From the NCBI RefSeq assembly GCF_030403505.1, contig NZ_JAUEMJ010000015.1, forward strand, positions 1 through 64,000: a stretch of DNA of 64,000 bases, given 5' to 3'. Shown in pieces: positions 27,174 to 38,469 of the stretch. Origin of the DNA: Glycomyces tritici. Lineage in GTDB: Bacteria > Actinomycetota > Actinomycetes > Mycobacteriales > Micromonosporaceae. Within the stretch, counting starts at the first letter, position 1; the number at the start of each line of letters is the position of its first letter. Made by a program: the position numbers and the translations under genes. The notes under the pieces are model-generated. The model made no database searches. It was not told the origin of the DNA and saw only the letters and a list, made by a program, of their open reading frames with translations.

Positions 27174-27968
27174 TCACGCGAGGAACGCCGTGACCTCCTT
27201 GAGCGCGCGTTCGGGCTGCTCGGCGAAGGTGACGTGGCCGCTGTCGAGCTCGACGTAGGCGCTGCCGGCGATGCCCTGGGCGACCTCGCGGGTGAGGTCG
27301 ACCGGGACGAGCGCGTCCTTGGCGTTGCCGACGACGAGGGTCGGGGCGGTGATGCGGGGCAGCAGGTCGCGGATGTCGAGCCGCAGGTCGAGGTCGATGT
27401 GGCGCAGGGTGCCCTCGTCGGGGACCATGCCGGCGTTGATCATCGCGAGGGTCGGGGCGTCGATGCTCCCGAGGAAGGTGGGGCTGAACGCGAGGGTGGC
27501 CGCCATCTGGCCGAACCGCTCGGCGTCGTCGGCGAGGGACTGCCACAGGCGCACCGACTGCTGGAATCCGCCGTGGTCGGAGCGGGCGAAGGAGGCCATG
27601 CTGACCAGGCGGGCGATGAGGTCGGGGCGCAGTGCGGCGACGGCCGCGACGATGGCGCCGCCGAGGGAGAAGCCGACGAGGTCGACCGTCTCGCCTTCGG
27701 CGGTTTCGGCTTCGATGACGGCGATGACCTGGCGGGCGAGGGTCTCGACGGCGAGGGGTGCGCCGTCGTCGGTGGTCGCGAGGGTGCCGGAGAGTTCGGG
27801 GAGGACGAGGGTGTGGTCGGCGGCGAAGTGGTCGAGGAGCTGGCCCCAGACGAATTCGGCCCCGCCGGAGCCGGTGCCGTGGACGAGGACGAGGCGGCGC
27901 TCGGCGCCCGAGGCGGAGGGGACGACGCGGTAGGCGACCTGGGCGGCGGCGACGGTGATGCTCGGCAT
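27174..27968 (-). CDS. alpha/beta-fold hydrolase
   Basis: A 264-residue hydrolase. The oxyanion strand LVLVHGTGSGG, the nucleophile elbow GFSLGG (Ser), the aspartate in GNAKDALVP and the histidine in SGHVTFAE form the triad. It is an esterase/lipase-like enzyme of unknown substrate. ATG 27968 follows GAAGGG. Upstream is a strong palindrome, and the TetR gene downstream is likely co-transcribed. Confidence 0.9.
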   Translation of the reverse strand: MPSITVAAAQVAYRVVPSASGAERRLVLVHGTGSGGAEFVWGQLLDHFAADHTLVLPELSGTLATTDDGAPLAVETLARQVIAVIEAETAEGETVDLVGFSLGGAIVAAVAALRPDLIARLVSMASFARSDHGGFQQSVRLWQSLADDAERFGQMAATLAFSPTFLGSIDAPTLAMINAGMVPDEGTLRHIDLDLRLDIRDLLPRITAPTLVVGNAKDALVPVDLTREVAQGIAGSAYVELDSGHVTFAEQPERALKEVTAFLA

Positions 27969-27991
27969 GACGAGACCCTTCGAGGAGACTT

Positions 27992-28036
27992 AATGGTTTC
28001 CTTAGGAAACCGTTTGGTGTAATTCGAGACTACACC
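27992..28036. promoter_or_regulatory. operator region of the hydrolase-tetR unit
   Basis: GGTTTCC-TTA-GGAAACC (27995-28011) is a perfect palindrome that continues to AA/TT after one mismatch. GGTGTA / TACACC (28016-28036) is a second inverted repeat. Both lie just upstream of the hydrolase start and can be bound by the TetR protein. Confidence 0.65.
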
Positions 28037-28112
28037 GACGCGCCGAAAAAGGAAACCCAGGAGTGTAAAAGTGACCGCCGTCATGCCCGCCTTCCTTACG
28101 GCGGCAGACGAA

Positions 28113-28152
28113 ACGGCGCCGCCCCCGCTCGCGTGAGCAGGGGCGGCGCCGT
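28113..28152 (-). terminator. terminator of gnd
   Basis: A 13-base perfect outer stem (ACGGCGCCGCCCC / GGGGCGGCGCCGT) continues into GCTC-GCGT-GAGC. On the minus strand TTT follows. It begins 11 bases beyond the gnd stop. Confidence 0.8.
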
Positions 28153-28163
28153 CGAGAACGAGC

Positions 28164-29594
28164 CTAGAGCTGGACTTCCGAGCGGTCCCCGGACCAGTCC
28201 GTGTGGAACGTGCCCTCGCGGTCCACCCGCTTGTACGTGTGCGCCCCGAAGAAGTCCCGCTGCCCCTGGATCAGGGCCGCCGGCAGGCGGCGCGAACGCA
28301 GCCCGTCGTAGTACGCCAGCGCCGACGAGAAGCCCGGCGTCGGGATGCCCGCCAGCGCCGCCGTCGAGACGACCCGCCGCCACGCGTCCTGCGCGTCCGT
28401 CACGATCTTCGTGAACTCCGGCGCCGCCAGCAGCGTCGGCAGCTCCGGGTTCGAGCGCCACGCCTCGGTGATGCGGTCGAGGAAGCGCGCCCGGATGATG
28501 CAGCCCGCGCGCCACAGGGCCGAGCACGAGCCGAGGTCGATGCCCCAGTCGTATTCGGCGCTGGCGGCGGCGATCTGGTCGAAGCCCTGCGCGTACGCGA
28601 CGATCTTGGAGGCGTACAGCGCCTGGCGGACGTCTTCGACGAAGTCCGCCGGGAAGTCCACCTTGGCGGTGGGGCCGGTGAGGACGTCGACGGCGCCTTC
28701 GCGCTGCTTGGTGCCGCTGGAGAGCGCGCGGGCGAAGGTGGCCTCGGCGATGCCGGTGACCGGGACGCCCAGGTCGAGGGCGATCTGGACGGTCCAGCGG
28801 CCGGTGCCCTTCTGGCCGGCCTGGTCGACGATGACGTCGACGAGCGGCTTCCCGGTGGCGGCGTCGACGTGGCCGAGGACTTCGGCGGTGACCTCGATGA
28901 GGTAGGAGTCGAGCTCGCCGGCGTTCCACTCGGAGAAGGTCTTGGCGAGGTCGGCCGGCTCGATGCCGACGCCGCGGCGCAGCAGGTCGTAGGCCTCGCC
29001 GATGAGCTGCATGTCGGAGTACTCGATGCCGTTGTGCACCATCTTGACGAAGTGCCCGGCGCCGTCGGGGCCCAGGCGCGAGCAGCACGGGGTGCCGTCG
29101 GGGGCCTTGGCGCTGATGGCCTCGAGGATCGGGCCGAGGGACTCGTAGGACTCCTCGGAGCCGCCCGGCATGATGGCCGGGCCCAATAGCGCGCCCTCTT
29201 CGCCGCCGGAGACGCCGGTGCCGACGAAGTGGAGGCCCTTCTCGCGCAGGGCCGCCTCGCGGCGGCGGGTGTTCTCGAAGTGGGCGTTGCCGCCGTCGAT
29301 GATCATGTCGCCGGGCTCCATGAGCGCGGCGAGCTGGTCGATCACGGCGTCGGTCGCGTTGCCCGCCTGGACCATGATCATGGCCTTGCGGGGGCGCTTG
29401 AGGGAGGCCACGAAGTCGGCGAGCGCTTCGGAGGGGACGAAGTCGCCTTCATCGCCGTGGGCCTCGATCAGCTCAGTGGTCTTGGCGTGCGTGCGGTTGT
29501 AGACGGCGACGGTGAATCCGTGGCGGGCGAAGTTCCGGGCGAGGTTGGAGCCCATGACGGCCAGCCCGACCACGCCGATGTCGGCGGTGCTCAT
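28164..29594 (-). CDS. gnd: 6-phosphogluconate dehydrogenase, decarboxylating
   Basis: A 476-residue enzyme that turns 6-phosphogluconate into ribulose 5-phosphate and CO2 with NADP in the pentose phosphate pathway. The coenzyme site VVGLAVMGSNLARN is at the N-terminus, IIDGGNAHFENT and GVSGGEEGA are diagnostic, and the catalytic lysine lies in FVKMVHNGIEY. The long form and C-terminal tail (HTYKRVDREGTFHTDW) match the 470-residue type. The ATG at 29594 is fixed by MSTADIGVVGLA; AAGG and GGGAG lie upstream. Confidence 0.97.
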   Translation of the reverse strand: MSTADIGVVGLAVMGSNLARNFARHGFTVAVYNRTHAKTTELIEAHGDEGDFVPSEALADFVASLKRPRKAMIMVQAGNATDAVIDQLAALMEPGDMIIDGGNAHFENTRRREAALREKGLHFVGTGVSGGEEGALLGPAIMPGGSEESYESLGPILEAISAKAPDGTPCCSRLGPDGAGHFVKMVHNGIEYSDMQLIGEAYDLLRRGVGIEPADLAKTFSEWNAGELDSYLIEVTAEVLGHVDAATGKPLVDVIVDQAGQKGTGRWTVQIALDLGVPVTGIAEATFARALSSGTKQREGAVDVLTGPTAKVDFPADFVEDVRQALYASKIVAYAQGFDQIAAASAEYDWGIDLGSCSALWRAGCIIRARFLDRITEAWRSNPELPTLLAAPEFTKIVTDAQDAWRRVVSTAALAGIPTPGFSSALAYYDGLRSRRLPAALIQGQRDFFGAHTYKRVDREGTFHTDWSGDRSEVQL

Positions 29595-29771
29595 GCCTTG
29601 TGTCTCCCTACGTTGCGTCAGAGGTGTGCGCCCTGATTCTCGCCGAGCGGCCCGGCGGAGGCGGTCCCACCGCCGATCGTATCCACGCAGCGGGACGCGT
29701 GCGAGGCGACGCCGCCCGACACGGGCCGCGCTCCGTCCCGTCCGCACGCCCGGTGGCCCTAGGCTGTGAGC

Positions 29772-31136
<1,365 letters not shown>

Positions 31137-31162
31137 TGTTCATTTGACGGAGCGGCCGACAC

Positions 31163-31196
31163 CCTCCTAGTATAAGTTCAAACTTATATTAGGAGG
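31163..31196 (+). promoter_or_regulatory. 34-bp palindromic operator over the SRPBCC-arsR start
   Basis: TATAAGTT-CA-AACTTATA (31171-31188) is perfect and extends outward, after one mismatch (G31170/T31189), through CCCTCCTA and TAGGAGGG-like flanks to 31163 and 31196. The right flank contains the AGGAGG ribosome site of the gene at 31201. A bound ArsR dimer would cover both promoter and ribosome site. Confidence 0.85.
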
Positions 31197-31200
31197 CGAC

Positions 31201-31854
31201 ATGCCCGATCCCAAAGACCCGATCGCGTCGGCCGCGATGGTCGTCCGCGAGATCCGCACCGGCGAGCGGGGCGGCGCCGCGACGAAGGTCCTCGTCGCCC
31301 GCCGCACCTACCGCTCCCCCCGGCCCGACGTCTGGGACGCGCTCACCAGCCCCGAACGGCTCCCGCGCTGGTTCCAGCCGGTCAGCGGCGACCTCGAAGT
31401 GGGCGGCCGGTACCAGTTCGAGGCGCAGGCCGGCGGCACGATCGAACGCTGCGACGCCCCCGAGCTGCTGGCCGTCACCTGGGAGTTCGGCGGCGGCATG
31501 TCCTGGCTCGAGGTGCGCCTGAGCGAGGACGGCGGCGGCACGGTGCTCGAACTCGTCCACGAGGCCCCGGTCGACCCCGCGATGTGGGCCCAGTACGGGC
31601 CCGGCGCGGTCGGCATCGGCTGGGACGGGCTCCTGCACAGCTTCGGCTACTACCTCGAGACCGACGCGTCGCTGGACCCCGACGAGTGGGAGCGGTGGAT
31701 GACCGGACCCGAAGGCGCCGACTACGCGCGCCGCCTCGGCGACGCCTGGGGCGCGGCCGCGATCGCCGACGGGGACGACCCGGACGAGGCGAAGGCCGCC
31801 GTCGACGCGGTCGTCGCGTTCTACACGGTGCCGCCGCAGCAGCCGGAAGCGTGA
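31201..31854 (+). CDS. SRPBCC/AHSA1-domain protein
   Basis: A 217-residue START-like protein. The opening strand VARRTYRSPRPDVWDALTSPERLPRWF and TWEFGGGMSWLEVRL are typical of the activator of Hsp90 homologue 1-like (AHSA1) family, which binds hydrophobic ligands. ATG 31201 has AGGAGG seven bases upstream. Its stop overlaps the GTG of the ArsR gene, so both are translated together from one operator-controlled promoter. The ligand is unknown. Confidence 0.9.
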   Translation: MPDPKDPIASAAMVVREIRTGERGGAATKVLVARRTYRSPRPDVWDALTSPERLPRWFQPVSGDLEVGGRYQFEAQAGGTIERCDAPELLAVTWEFGGGMSWLEVRLSEDGGGTVLELVHEAPVDPAMWAQYGPGAVGIGWDGLLHSFGYYLETDASLDPDEWERWMTGPEGADYARRLGDAWGAAAIADGDDPDEAKAAVDAVVAFYTVPPQQPEA

Positions 31855-32249
31855 GCGGGGCAGGCGACGGCGGATCGGCCGAGGCCGCGTTCGACGCCCT
31901 GGGCGACCCGATGCGCCGCCGGATCATGGAGCTCCTCAGCGAAGGGGAGCGCCCGGCAGGGGCGGTCGCCGAGCTCCTCGGCGCGAGTTTCGGCATCTCG
32001 CAGCCGGCGGTCTCCCAGCACTTGAAGGTGCTGCGCGAGGCCGGGCTGGTGACCGTGCGGGCCGAGGGGACCCGGCGCATCTACGGCGCCGACGCCGACG
32101 GCCTCGACGGCGTGCGGGCCTGGCTGGAGCGGTTCGCGGACGGCTTCGCCGGCCCGCTCGACGCCCTCGAGACCGAGCTGGCCCGGGGCCGGCGCGAACG
32201 CCGCCTCGCCGACCGCCCCGCCCGCGAGCGCCGCCGCGGGGCCGCGTAG
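31851..32249 (+). CDS. ArsR-family transcriptional regulator
   Basis: A 132-residue winged-helix repressor. FDALGDPMRRRIMELLSEGE, then ISQPAVSQHLKVLREAGLV is the ArsR recognition pattern. No metal-binding cysteine pair (ELCVCDL type) is present, so it belongs to the non-metal ArsR group often paired with SRPBCC genes. GTG 31851 overlaps the previous TGA. It probably represses its own operon through the palindrome at 31163-31196. The C-terminus is rich in arginine. Confidence 0.93.
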   Translation: MSGAGDGGSAEAAFDALGDPMRRRIMELLSEGERPAGAVAELLGASFGISQPAVSQHLKVLREAGLVTVRAEGTRRIYGADADGLDGVRAWLERFADGFAGPLDALETELARGRRERRLADRPARERRRGAA

Positions 32250-32274
32250 CCGCCGAGAATCCAAATAGGAAAGT

Positions 32275-32337
32275 ATCCGACTCATTCGGTTGCAGGCCTT
32301 GCAAAGGGCGCTCGCAAACCGGGCGAGTCGGATTTTT
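32275..32337 (+). terminator. intrinsic terminator of the SRPBCC-arsR operon
   Basis: ATCCGACTC (32275-32283) pairs with GAGTCGGAT (32325-32333) and is followed by a T-run. The 41-base interior holds a smaller TTGCA/TGCAA stem. Confidence 0.75.
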
Positions 32338-32351
32338 CTGTCCCGGCCGCC

Positions 32352-32420
32352 TTGACAATCACCCCGCGCCCGGACACGATGAGGAGCATATATTTAGGAA
32401 TCTTTATATTTGGAGGTCCC
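32352..32420 (+). promoter_or_regulatory. chitinase promoter region
   Basis: TTGACA (32352-32357) is a perfect -35 box; CACGAT (32375-32380) is 17 bases away as a weak -10. Two related AT-rich segments, TATATTTAGGA and TATATTTGGAGG, follow, the second carrying the ribosome site. Confidence 0.5.
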
Positions 32421-33617
32421 TTGAGACGCAATCGAAGAGCGGCCATCGTCGCCGCCACCGCCCTCGCCGTGGCCGGCACCGCAATCGCCGTGCCCATGGC
32501 CCTCGCCAACACCGCCTCCGCCCAAGTCGCCTGCGTCGGCGCCGCCTGGCAGTCCAGCGCGGTCTACGTCGGCGGCGACCAGGTCAGCCACGCCGGCCGC
32601 GAATACCGCGCCAAATGGTGGACCACCGGCGAGACCCCCGGCACCACCGGCCAATGGGGCGTCTGGCAGGACCTCGGCGCCTGCGACGGCGGCGAACCCA
32701 CCACCCCGCCCACCACCGGCGAGCCCACCGACCCGCCCACCGGCGGCCCCGGCCACAGCGACAACCTGCTCACCGGCTACTGGCACAACTTCGACAACGG
32801 CTCAGGCGTCATGGAGCTCAACGAGATCCCCGCCTCGTACGACATCGTCGCCGTGGCCTTCGCCGAGTCCACGGCCACGCCCGGCCAGGTCGACTTCGCG
32901 CTCGACTCGAGCCTCACCAACACCGGGTACACCGAAGCCGAGTTCAAGGCCGACATCACCGCGATCAAGGCCCAGGGCCGGGACGTCGTCATCTCCGTGG
33001 GCGGCGAGCGGGGCACCGTCACCGTCAACAACGCCACCACCGCGGCGGCCTTCGCGAGCTCGATCGTCGGGCTCATGAACGAGTACGGGTTCAACGGCGT
33101 CGACATCGACCTCGAGCACGGCATCAACCCCGGCCCCATGGAGACCGCGCTGCGCTCCATCAACGCTTCGAAGCCCGGCTTCACATACACGATGGCGCCG
33201 CAGACGATCGACTTCCAGTCCGCCCAGGGCAGCTACGCGCAGCTCGCGATCAACACCAAGGACCTCCTGACGATCGTCAACATGCAGTACTACAACTCGG
33301 GCTCGATGCTCGGCTGCGACGGCCAGGTGTACGCCCAGGGCGACATCGACTTCCTCACGGCGCTGGCCTGCATCCAGCTGAAGGCCGGACTCGATCCGGG
33401 CCAGGTCGGCCTGGGCCTGCCGGCCGTGCCGAGCGCCGCCGGCTCGGGCTACGTCAACCCGGCGATGGTCAACGACGCCATCCGCTGCCTGGAGACCCGC
33501 CAGAGCTGCGGGAACTTCGTGCCCGACCAGGCCTACCCGGGCATCGGCGGCGCCATGACCTGGTCGATCAACTGGGACGCCACGAACGGCTACAACTTCG
33601 CCGACACCGTCGGATAG
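32421..33617 (+). CDS. secreted GH18 chitinase with carbohydrate-binding domain
   Basis: A 398-residue exported enzyme that hydrolyses chitin. A Sec signal (basic LRRNRR, hydrophobic core, then ANTASA) is followed by a CBM5/12-like module (about 37-85, AAWQSSAVYVGGDQVSHAG and KWWTTGE), a Thr/Pro linker and the GH18 barrel. The DxxDxDxE motif is intact in FNGVDIDLEHG. TTG 32421 is chosen because TTGGAGG lies seven bases upstream and the protein then starts at the signal peptide; the reading from 32352 starts inside a -35 box. A short linker keeps it at about 42 kDa. Confidence 0.92.
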   Translation: MRRNRRAAIVAATALAVAGTAIAVPMALANTASAQVACVGAAWQSSAVYVGGDQVSHAGREYRAKWWTTGETPGTTGQWGVWQDLGACDGGEPTTPPTTGEPTDPPTGGPGHSDNLLTGYWHNFDNGSGVMELNEIPASYDIVAVAFAESTATPGQVDFALDSSLTNTGYTEAEFKADITAIKAQGRDVVISVGGERGTVTVNNATTAAAFASSIVGLMNEYGFNGVDIDLEHGINPGPMETALRSINASKPGFTYTMAPQTIDFQSAQGSYAQLAINTKDLLTIVNMQYYNSGSMLGCDGQVYAQGDIDFLTALACIQLKAGLDPGQVGLGLPAVPSAAGSGYVNPAMVNDAIRCLETRQSCGNFVPDQAYPGIGGAMTWSINWDATNGYNFADTVG

Positions 33618-33632
33618 CAGCAGGTCCACACC

Positions 33633-33673
33633 AATGATCCGGCTCCGCTCATCGAGCGGGGCCGGATCATTTC
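33633..33673. terminator. bidirectional terminator
   Basis: ATGATCCGGC-T-CCGCTC and GAGCGG-G-GCCGGATCAT arms with an ATC loop, followed by TTT on the plus strand and flanked by A-rich bases on the other side. It separates the chitinase and the convergent MHYT gene. Confidence 0.85.
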
Positions 33674-33735
33674 GTCGTCGCGTCAGGCGGTGACGGCCTC
33701 GCGGAGGAGTCCGTCGATCGACCGGGCCGAGCCGT

Positions 33736-34533
33736 TCACGTTCGAGAGGACGGGGTGTCGGCCGCCCGGCGCAACTGGCCCTCGAGGGAGGTCATGCGGG
33801 CCTCGGTGCGCATCTCGGCGTCCGTGGGGACGATGACGACGGTGTAGACGAGGATCAGCATCGCGATCGCGGTGAGCGTGGCCATGGGGAAGACGAGGTC
33901 CATCGAGTCCACGCCGTGGGCGCTCGCGGTCGAGTCGCCGGCGGTGGCGACGCCGAACATGGCCGTGTAGTGCATGAGGTTGACCGCCAGGGCCATCACG
34001 ACCGCGGCCAGCCAGATCGAGGCGGCGCGCTGGACCCGCCACGAGAGCCACAGCGCGGTGGTTGCCGCGACGACGGCGATCGCGACGGCCGCGGCCACGT
34101 ACCCGGGTCGGTGGGTGAGCACGACGTCCGTGCTGACCGCGGCCATCCCCATGTAGTGCATGGCGGCGACCCCCGCGCCGGTGAACAGGCCGGCGACGGC
34201 GAGCTTCAGCGTCGAGTACCGGCCCAGGCCGATCACCAGGAGGCCGCAGGCGACGACCGCGACGGCGACGAGGGCGCTCAACGCCGTCAGTGCGGGGTCG
34301 TACCGCAGTTCCGCGTCCTCGACGGCGAAGCCGAGCATCGCGACGAAGTGCATGACCCAGATGCCGTTGCCTCCGATGGCGAACGCGGCCACGGCGAGCC
34401 AGAGGGCGCGGCGTCCGGGCTGCTCGTGGCGGCGGGCGTGCCGGGCCATGAGCAGGCCGAGGGCCGATCCGGTCATGGACACCAGGAATGCGATCGGAAG
34501 GGTGAGGTAGCCGTACGAGAAGTGCTCGATCAT
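33736..34533 (-). CDS. stand-alone MHYT-domain membrane sensor
   Basis: A 265-residue protein with seven membrane helices. Three MHYT-type motifs are visible (WVMHFVAMLGF, AAMHYMGMAA, LMHYTAMFG). The MHYT domain is thought to bind copper and sense oxygen, CO or NO. Here it has no GGDEF, EAL or kinase output, only a short cytosolic tail (about 30 residues). ATG 34533 begins at IEHFSYGYLTLPI, right before helix 1. A palindrome lies 28 bases upstream. Confidence 0.9.
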   Translation of the reverse strand: MIEHFSYGYLTLPIAFLVSMTGSALGLLMARHARRHEQPGRRALWLAVAAFAIGGNGIWVMHFVAMLGFAVEDAELRYDPALTALSALVAVAVVACGLLVIGLGRYSTLKLAVAGLFTGAGVAAMHYMGMAAVSTDVVLTHRPGYVAAAVAIAVVAATTALWLSWRVQRAASIWLAAVVMALAVNLMHYTAMFGVATAGDSTASAHGVDSMDLVFPMATLTAIAMLILVYTVVIVPTDAEMRTEARMTSLEGQLRRAADTPSSRT

Positions 34534-34560
34534 GGGGGCGTTCCAGAGGTGAGGGATGTT

Positions 34561-34574
34561 GTACTGACCAGTAC
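34561..34574. promoter_or_regulatory. short palindrome before the MHYT gene
   Basis: GTACTG-AC-CAGTAC. It is 28 bases upstream of the MHYT start and looks like an operator half-site pair. Which protein binds it is unknown. The rest of the gap from 34534 to 34826 shows nothing else. Confidence 0.5.
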
Positions 34575-34826
34575 GGTTTTGCGAATCGTAACCGGCCGGC
34601 GGCGTCCTCAGTGGCCTCGCGAATCTCCCGATTTGCGGCTTTGTCATGCTTATGCCGCTCAAAGGAACCGCTCCCAAGGCGGTGCGGCAACTGTGAAATG
34701 TGGACAAATCTAGTCAGAGGGGGTCGGCGCACTCCGAAGGACGCCCCGTACGGCCAATGAAGACCGACCGTTCGGACCACAAGCGACGGTGTGCGGCCGG
34801 GCCGCCACCGCCGTGCGGGTGGGCGT

Positions 34827-35231
34827 TCAGTACCGGTCGAGCAACGGGAGCGACTTCTCCAGCTCGGCCCAGTCGCGCCGGTTGACCGCCCATCTGCCGA
34901 CGCGCAGCTTCACGAGCGAGCCGTCCTTCCGCTGAAGGCAGAGCTGGTTCCCCGCGATCACCCACCGCTCGCCCGCCCGGAGCGACTGTCGGAGGCTCCA
35001 TCCGTACTTGCCGCGCACGAGGAACCGCTCCTCCACCAGCTCCATCCCCGGATACCGGAGGGCGACACCGAGGGCGAGGAGAACGAGCACGCCGGCGACC
35101 ACTGCCGCCGCGAGCAGGAAGCCGGGGTCGGAGTAGTTCACGTCCTGATCGACGAGGGGTACGGGCAGCATGGCCAGGACGCCGAGCGGCGCGGCGATCG
35201 GGGCGATCCAGAGCGACGAGCGGAGCTTCAT
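34827..35231 (-). CDS. two-helix membrane protein of the EspC/WXG-like cassette
   Basis: A 134-residue protein with two membrane helices (about 8-27 and 37-60) and a cytosolic C-terminal half built of strands (RFLVRGKYGWSLRQSL, then RWVIAGNQLCLQRKDGSLVKLRVG) that resembles a small PH-like module. ATG 35231 has AAAGG eight bases upstream, located across the stop of the preceding gene, so the two are coupled. Function unknown. Confidence 0.7.
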   Translation of the reverse strand: MKLRSSLWIAPIAAPLGVLAMLPVPLVDQDVNYSDPGFLLAAAVVAGVLVLLALGVALRYPGMELVEERFLVRGKYGWSLRQSLRAGERWVIAGNQLCLQRKDGSLVKLRVGRWAVNRRDWAELEKSLPLLDRY

Positions 35232-35241
35232 GCGGAGCCTT

Positions 35242-35469
35242 TCACGGATACCGGGGGAGGACCGGCCGCTGCAGGTCCGGGTCTCGCGCCGATCGTATGC
35301 GAAGCCGGCTCGATTTCGCTCGCCGCGGCCGTCCGGGGGCGGCGCCCGTCTCGGCGGCGACCTGCTCCCAGTCGATCGGGGCGGGCGGTCGTCCCCGCAT
35401 CCGGGCGCGCTCGACGAGGGCGTGCAGCCGTGTGTCGGTCACCGGACGATCCCGGCGAGGCTGCCGCAT
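35242..35469 (-). CDS. small basic protein of the EspC/WXG-like cassette
   Basis: A 75-residue arginine-rich protein (RLHALVERARMRGRPPAPI, DWEQVAAETGAAPG). It is not recognised. ATG 35469 lies 10 bases after the stop of the WXG-like gene; TAGGCT (35477-35482, minus strand) is seven bases before it, so a leaderless transcript is possible. GTG 35442 is an alternative. Its stop is 10 bases before the membrane-protein start. Position makes it a candidate partner or chaperone. Confidence 0.55.
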   Translation of the reverse strand: MRQPRRDRPVTDTRLHALVERARMRGRPPAPIDWEQVAAETGAAPGRPRRAKSSRLRIRSARDPDLQRPVLPRYP

Positions 35470-35479
35470 ACCGCGGAGC

Positions 35480-36481
35480 CTACGGCTCCGATGCGAGACG
35501 TGCCCCCGACCGCCGGACGCCCAGCATCGTCCGCAGGTGCGCCATGCTCCGCGCCAGGGCCCGCAGGTACTCGAGCACGAGCGCCCAGATCCCGAACGCG
35601 GCCCGGACCAGGCCGAGGATCCGCTGCGCGGACCACGGGACGGCTTCACGGCCGACGGCCGCCAGCCGGTCGACGAGACCGGAGACCGCTTCGCGCGCCG
35701 ATTGCACCGCGCTCGCGGCGCCCTCGACCGCGTGGCCCAGCACCGCGGCGGACGCCGCGACCGCTGCGATCCCGTTCACGTTGCGCGCCATCAGGTGCTG
35801 GTAGGCGAGGTGGTCGGGTCCCTGCCACCCCTTGAGGTCGGCCTCGATGCTCCATTCGAGGTCCTCGGCGATCTCCCGCAGTTCCGCCGCGATGAGCGCC
35901 CAGCGGCGTGCGGCCGCGGCGGCGGCCTCGCGGTCGACGTCCATCCGGTCGATGAGCGACCGGAGCGGGTCCGCCAGCGGCGCCGCCGGGTTCACGTCGT
36001 CTCCGGAACGCACGGGAGCGGTCGAGGCCGGGGCGGCGCCGCGGGCGGCGAGCCGGTCGTCGAGCCAGGTGCGCTCCCGGAACTTGGCGACCAGTGCGTC
36101 GAAGTCCCCTCCGCCGCTCGGCCGCGAGCCGGTGCCGGCCTCAGGGGCCTTGCGGCTCCTGCCGCGGCCGGTGGACGCCCAGTAGTCGGCGCGGCGTTCC
36201 CGGTTGCCGTTCCGCTTGCCGTCCGCCATGCGGTGGAGCTTGCGCGTCGCGTTCTCGAGGTTCACGGGGAAGCGACCGGTCAGCTCGTCCTGGTCGCGGC
36301 GCCGGTCTTCGATGAGCGCCGCGACCGGCGCGCACAGGTCGCCGAAGACGTCTTCGCACAGGGCCGCTTCGGCACTCACGTGCCCGACCAGTTCGATGCG
36401 GTAGCCGAGCAACTCCAGGTTGCCGGCGTGGGTTCTGAGGATCCGCGGGTCCACAGGGGGTGGAGGGCCCATCGGCCTCAC
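35480..36481 (-). CDS. EspC-like/WXG100-like fusion protein
   Basis: A 333-residue protein. Residues about 10-90 look like the EspC-type ESX substrate domain (VDPRILRTHAGNLELLGYR, then VFGDLCAPVAALIEDR). A low-complexity linker (90-165) follows. Residues about 172-275 form a helix-turn-helix hairpin with a WQG (219-221) turn, as in WXG100 proteins. The C-terminus is hydrophobic (PWSAQRILGLVRAAFGIWAL). WXG100 and EspC proteins are type VII secretion substrates or partners; the fusion of the two with a hydrophobic tail is unusual. The GTG at 36481 and ATG 36472 are both possible starts. No toxin domain is visible. Confidence 0.7.
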   Translation of the reverse strand: MRPMGPPPPVDPRILRTHAGNLELLGYRIELVGHVSAEAALCEDVFGDLCAPVAALIEDRRRDQDELTGRFPVNLENATRKLHRMADGKRNGNRERRADYWASTGRGRSRKAPEAGTGSRPSGGGDFDALVAKFRERTWLDDRLAARGAAPASTAPVRSGDDVNPAAPLADPLRSLIDRMDVDREAAAAAARRWALIAAELREIAEDLEWSIEADLKGWQGPDHLAYQHLMARNVNGIAAVAASAAVLGHAVEGAASAVQSAREAVSGLVDRLAAVGREAVPWSAQRILGLVRAAFGIWALVLEYLRALARSMAHLRTMLGVRRSGARLASEP

Positions 36482-36539
36482 TGCTCCTCAAGGGACAGGC
36501 GGCGGAAAGGCCGCCGCACTGTACCCCCGAGTCTACGCG

Positions 36540-36562
36540 GGCCGCGCCGTTTCGGCACGGCC
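36540..36562 (-). terminator. hairpin after fumarase
   Basis: GGCCGcGCCG-TTT-CGGCaCGGCC, ten-base arms with one mismatch, starting nine bases beyond the fumarase stop. Confidence 0.6.
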
Positions 36563-36570
36563 GATTTCGC

Positions 36571-38232
<1,662 letters not shown>

Positions 38233-38469
38233 GCGTTCCAACTTAGCGCGCAGGGTGCCGGGGCCGTGTGTGAGGCGAAGCTCAGTCGGCGCCGGCCGCG
38301 AAGCGCGCGCCGGTTCCGGTGTCGGGCCCTTGAATGTCGTACCCGGCCGGTAGCGTCACATCCGGGCGGCGCGCCGGTGGCGCACCACCTGTAAGCAGGT
38401 ACGATTGCCCGGTTGTCCGCACCGGCCCGGTTCTCCGGAACGGCGCGGCACGCGCAAGTGATTCCTCCT

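Noticed and set aside
28071..28136. Possible 21-codon ORF (GTG with AGGAG upstream)
   Set aside because: It runs into the gnd terminator hairpin and has no sign of conservation.
32352..32420. Longer chitinase start at TTG 32352
   Set aside because: That TTG is part of a perfect -35 box, and the signal peptide and ribosome site fix the start at 32421.
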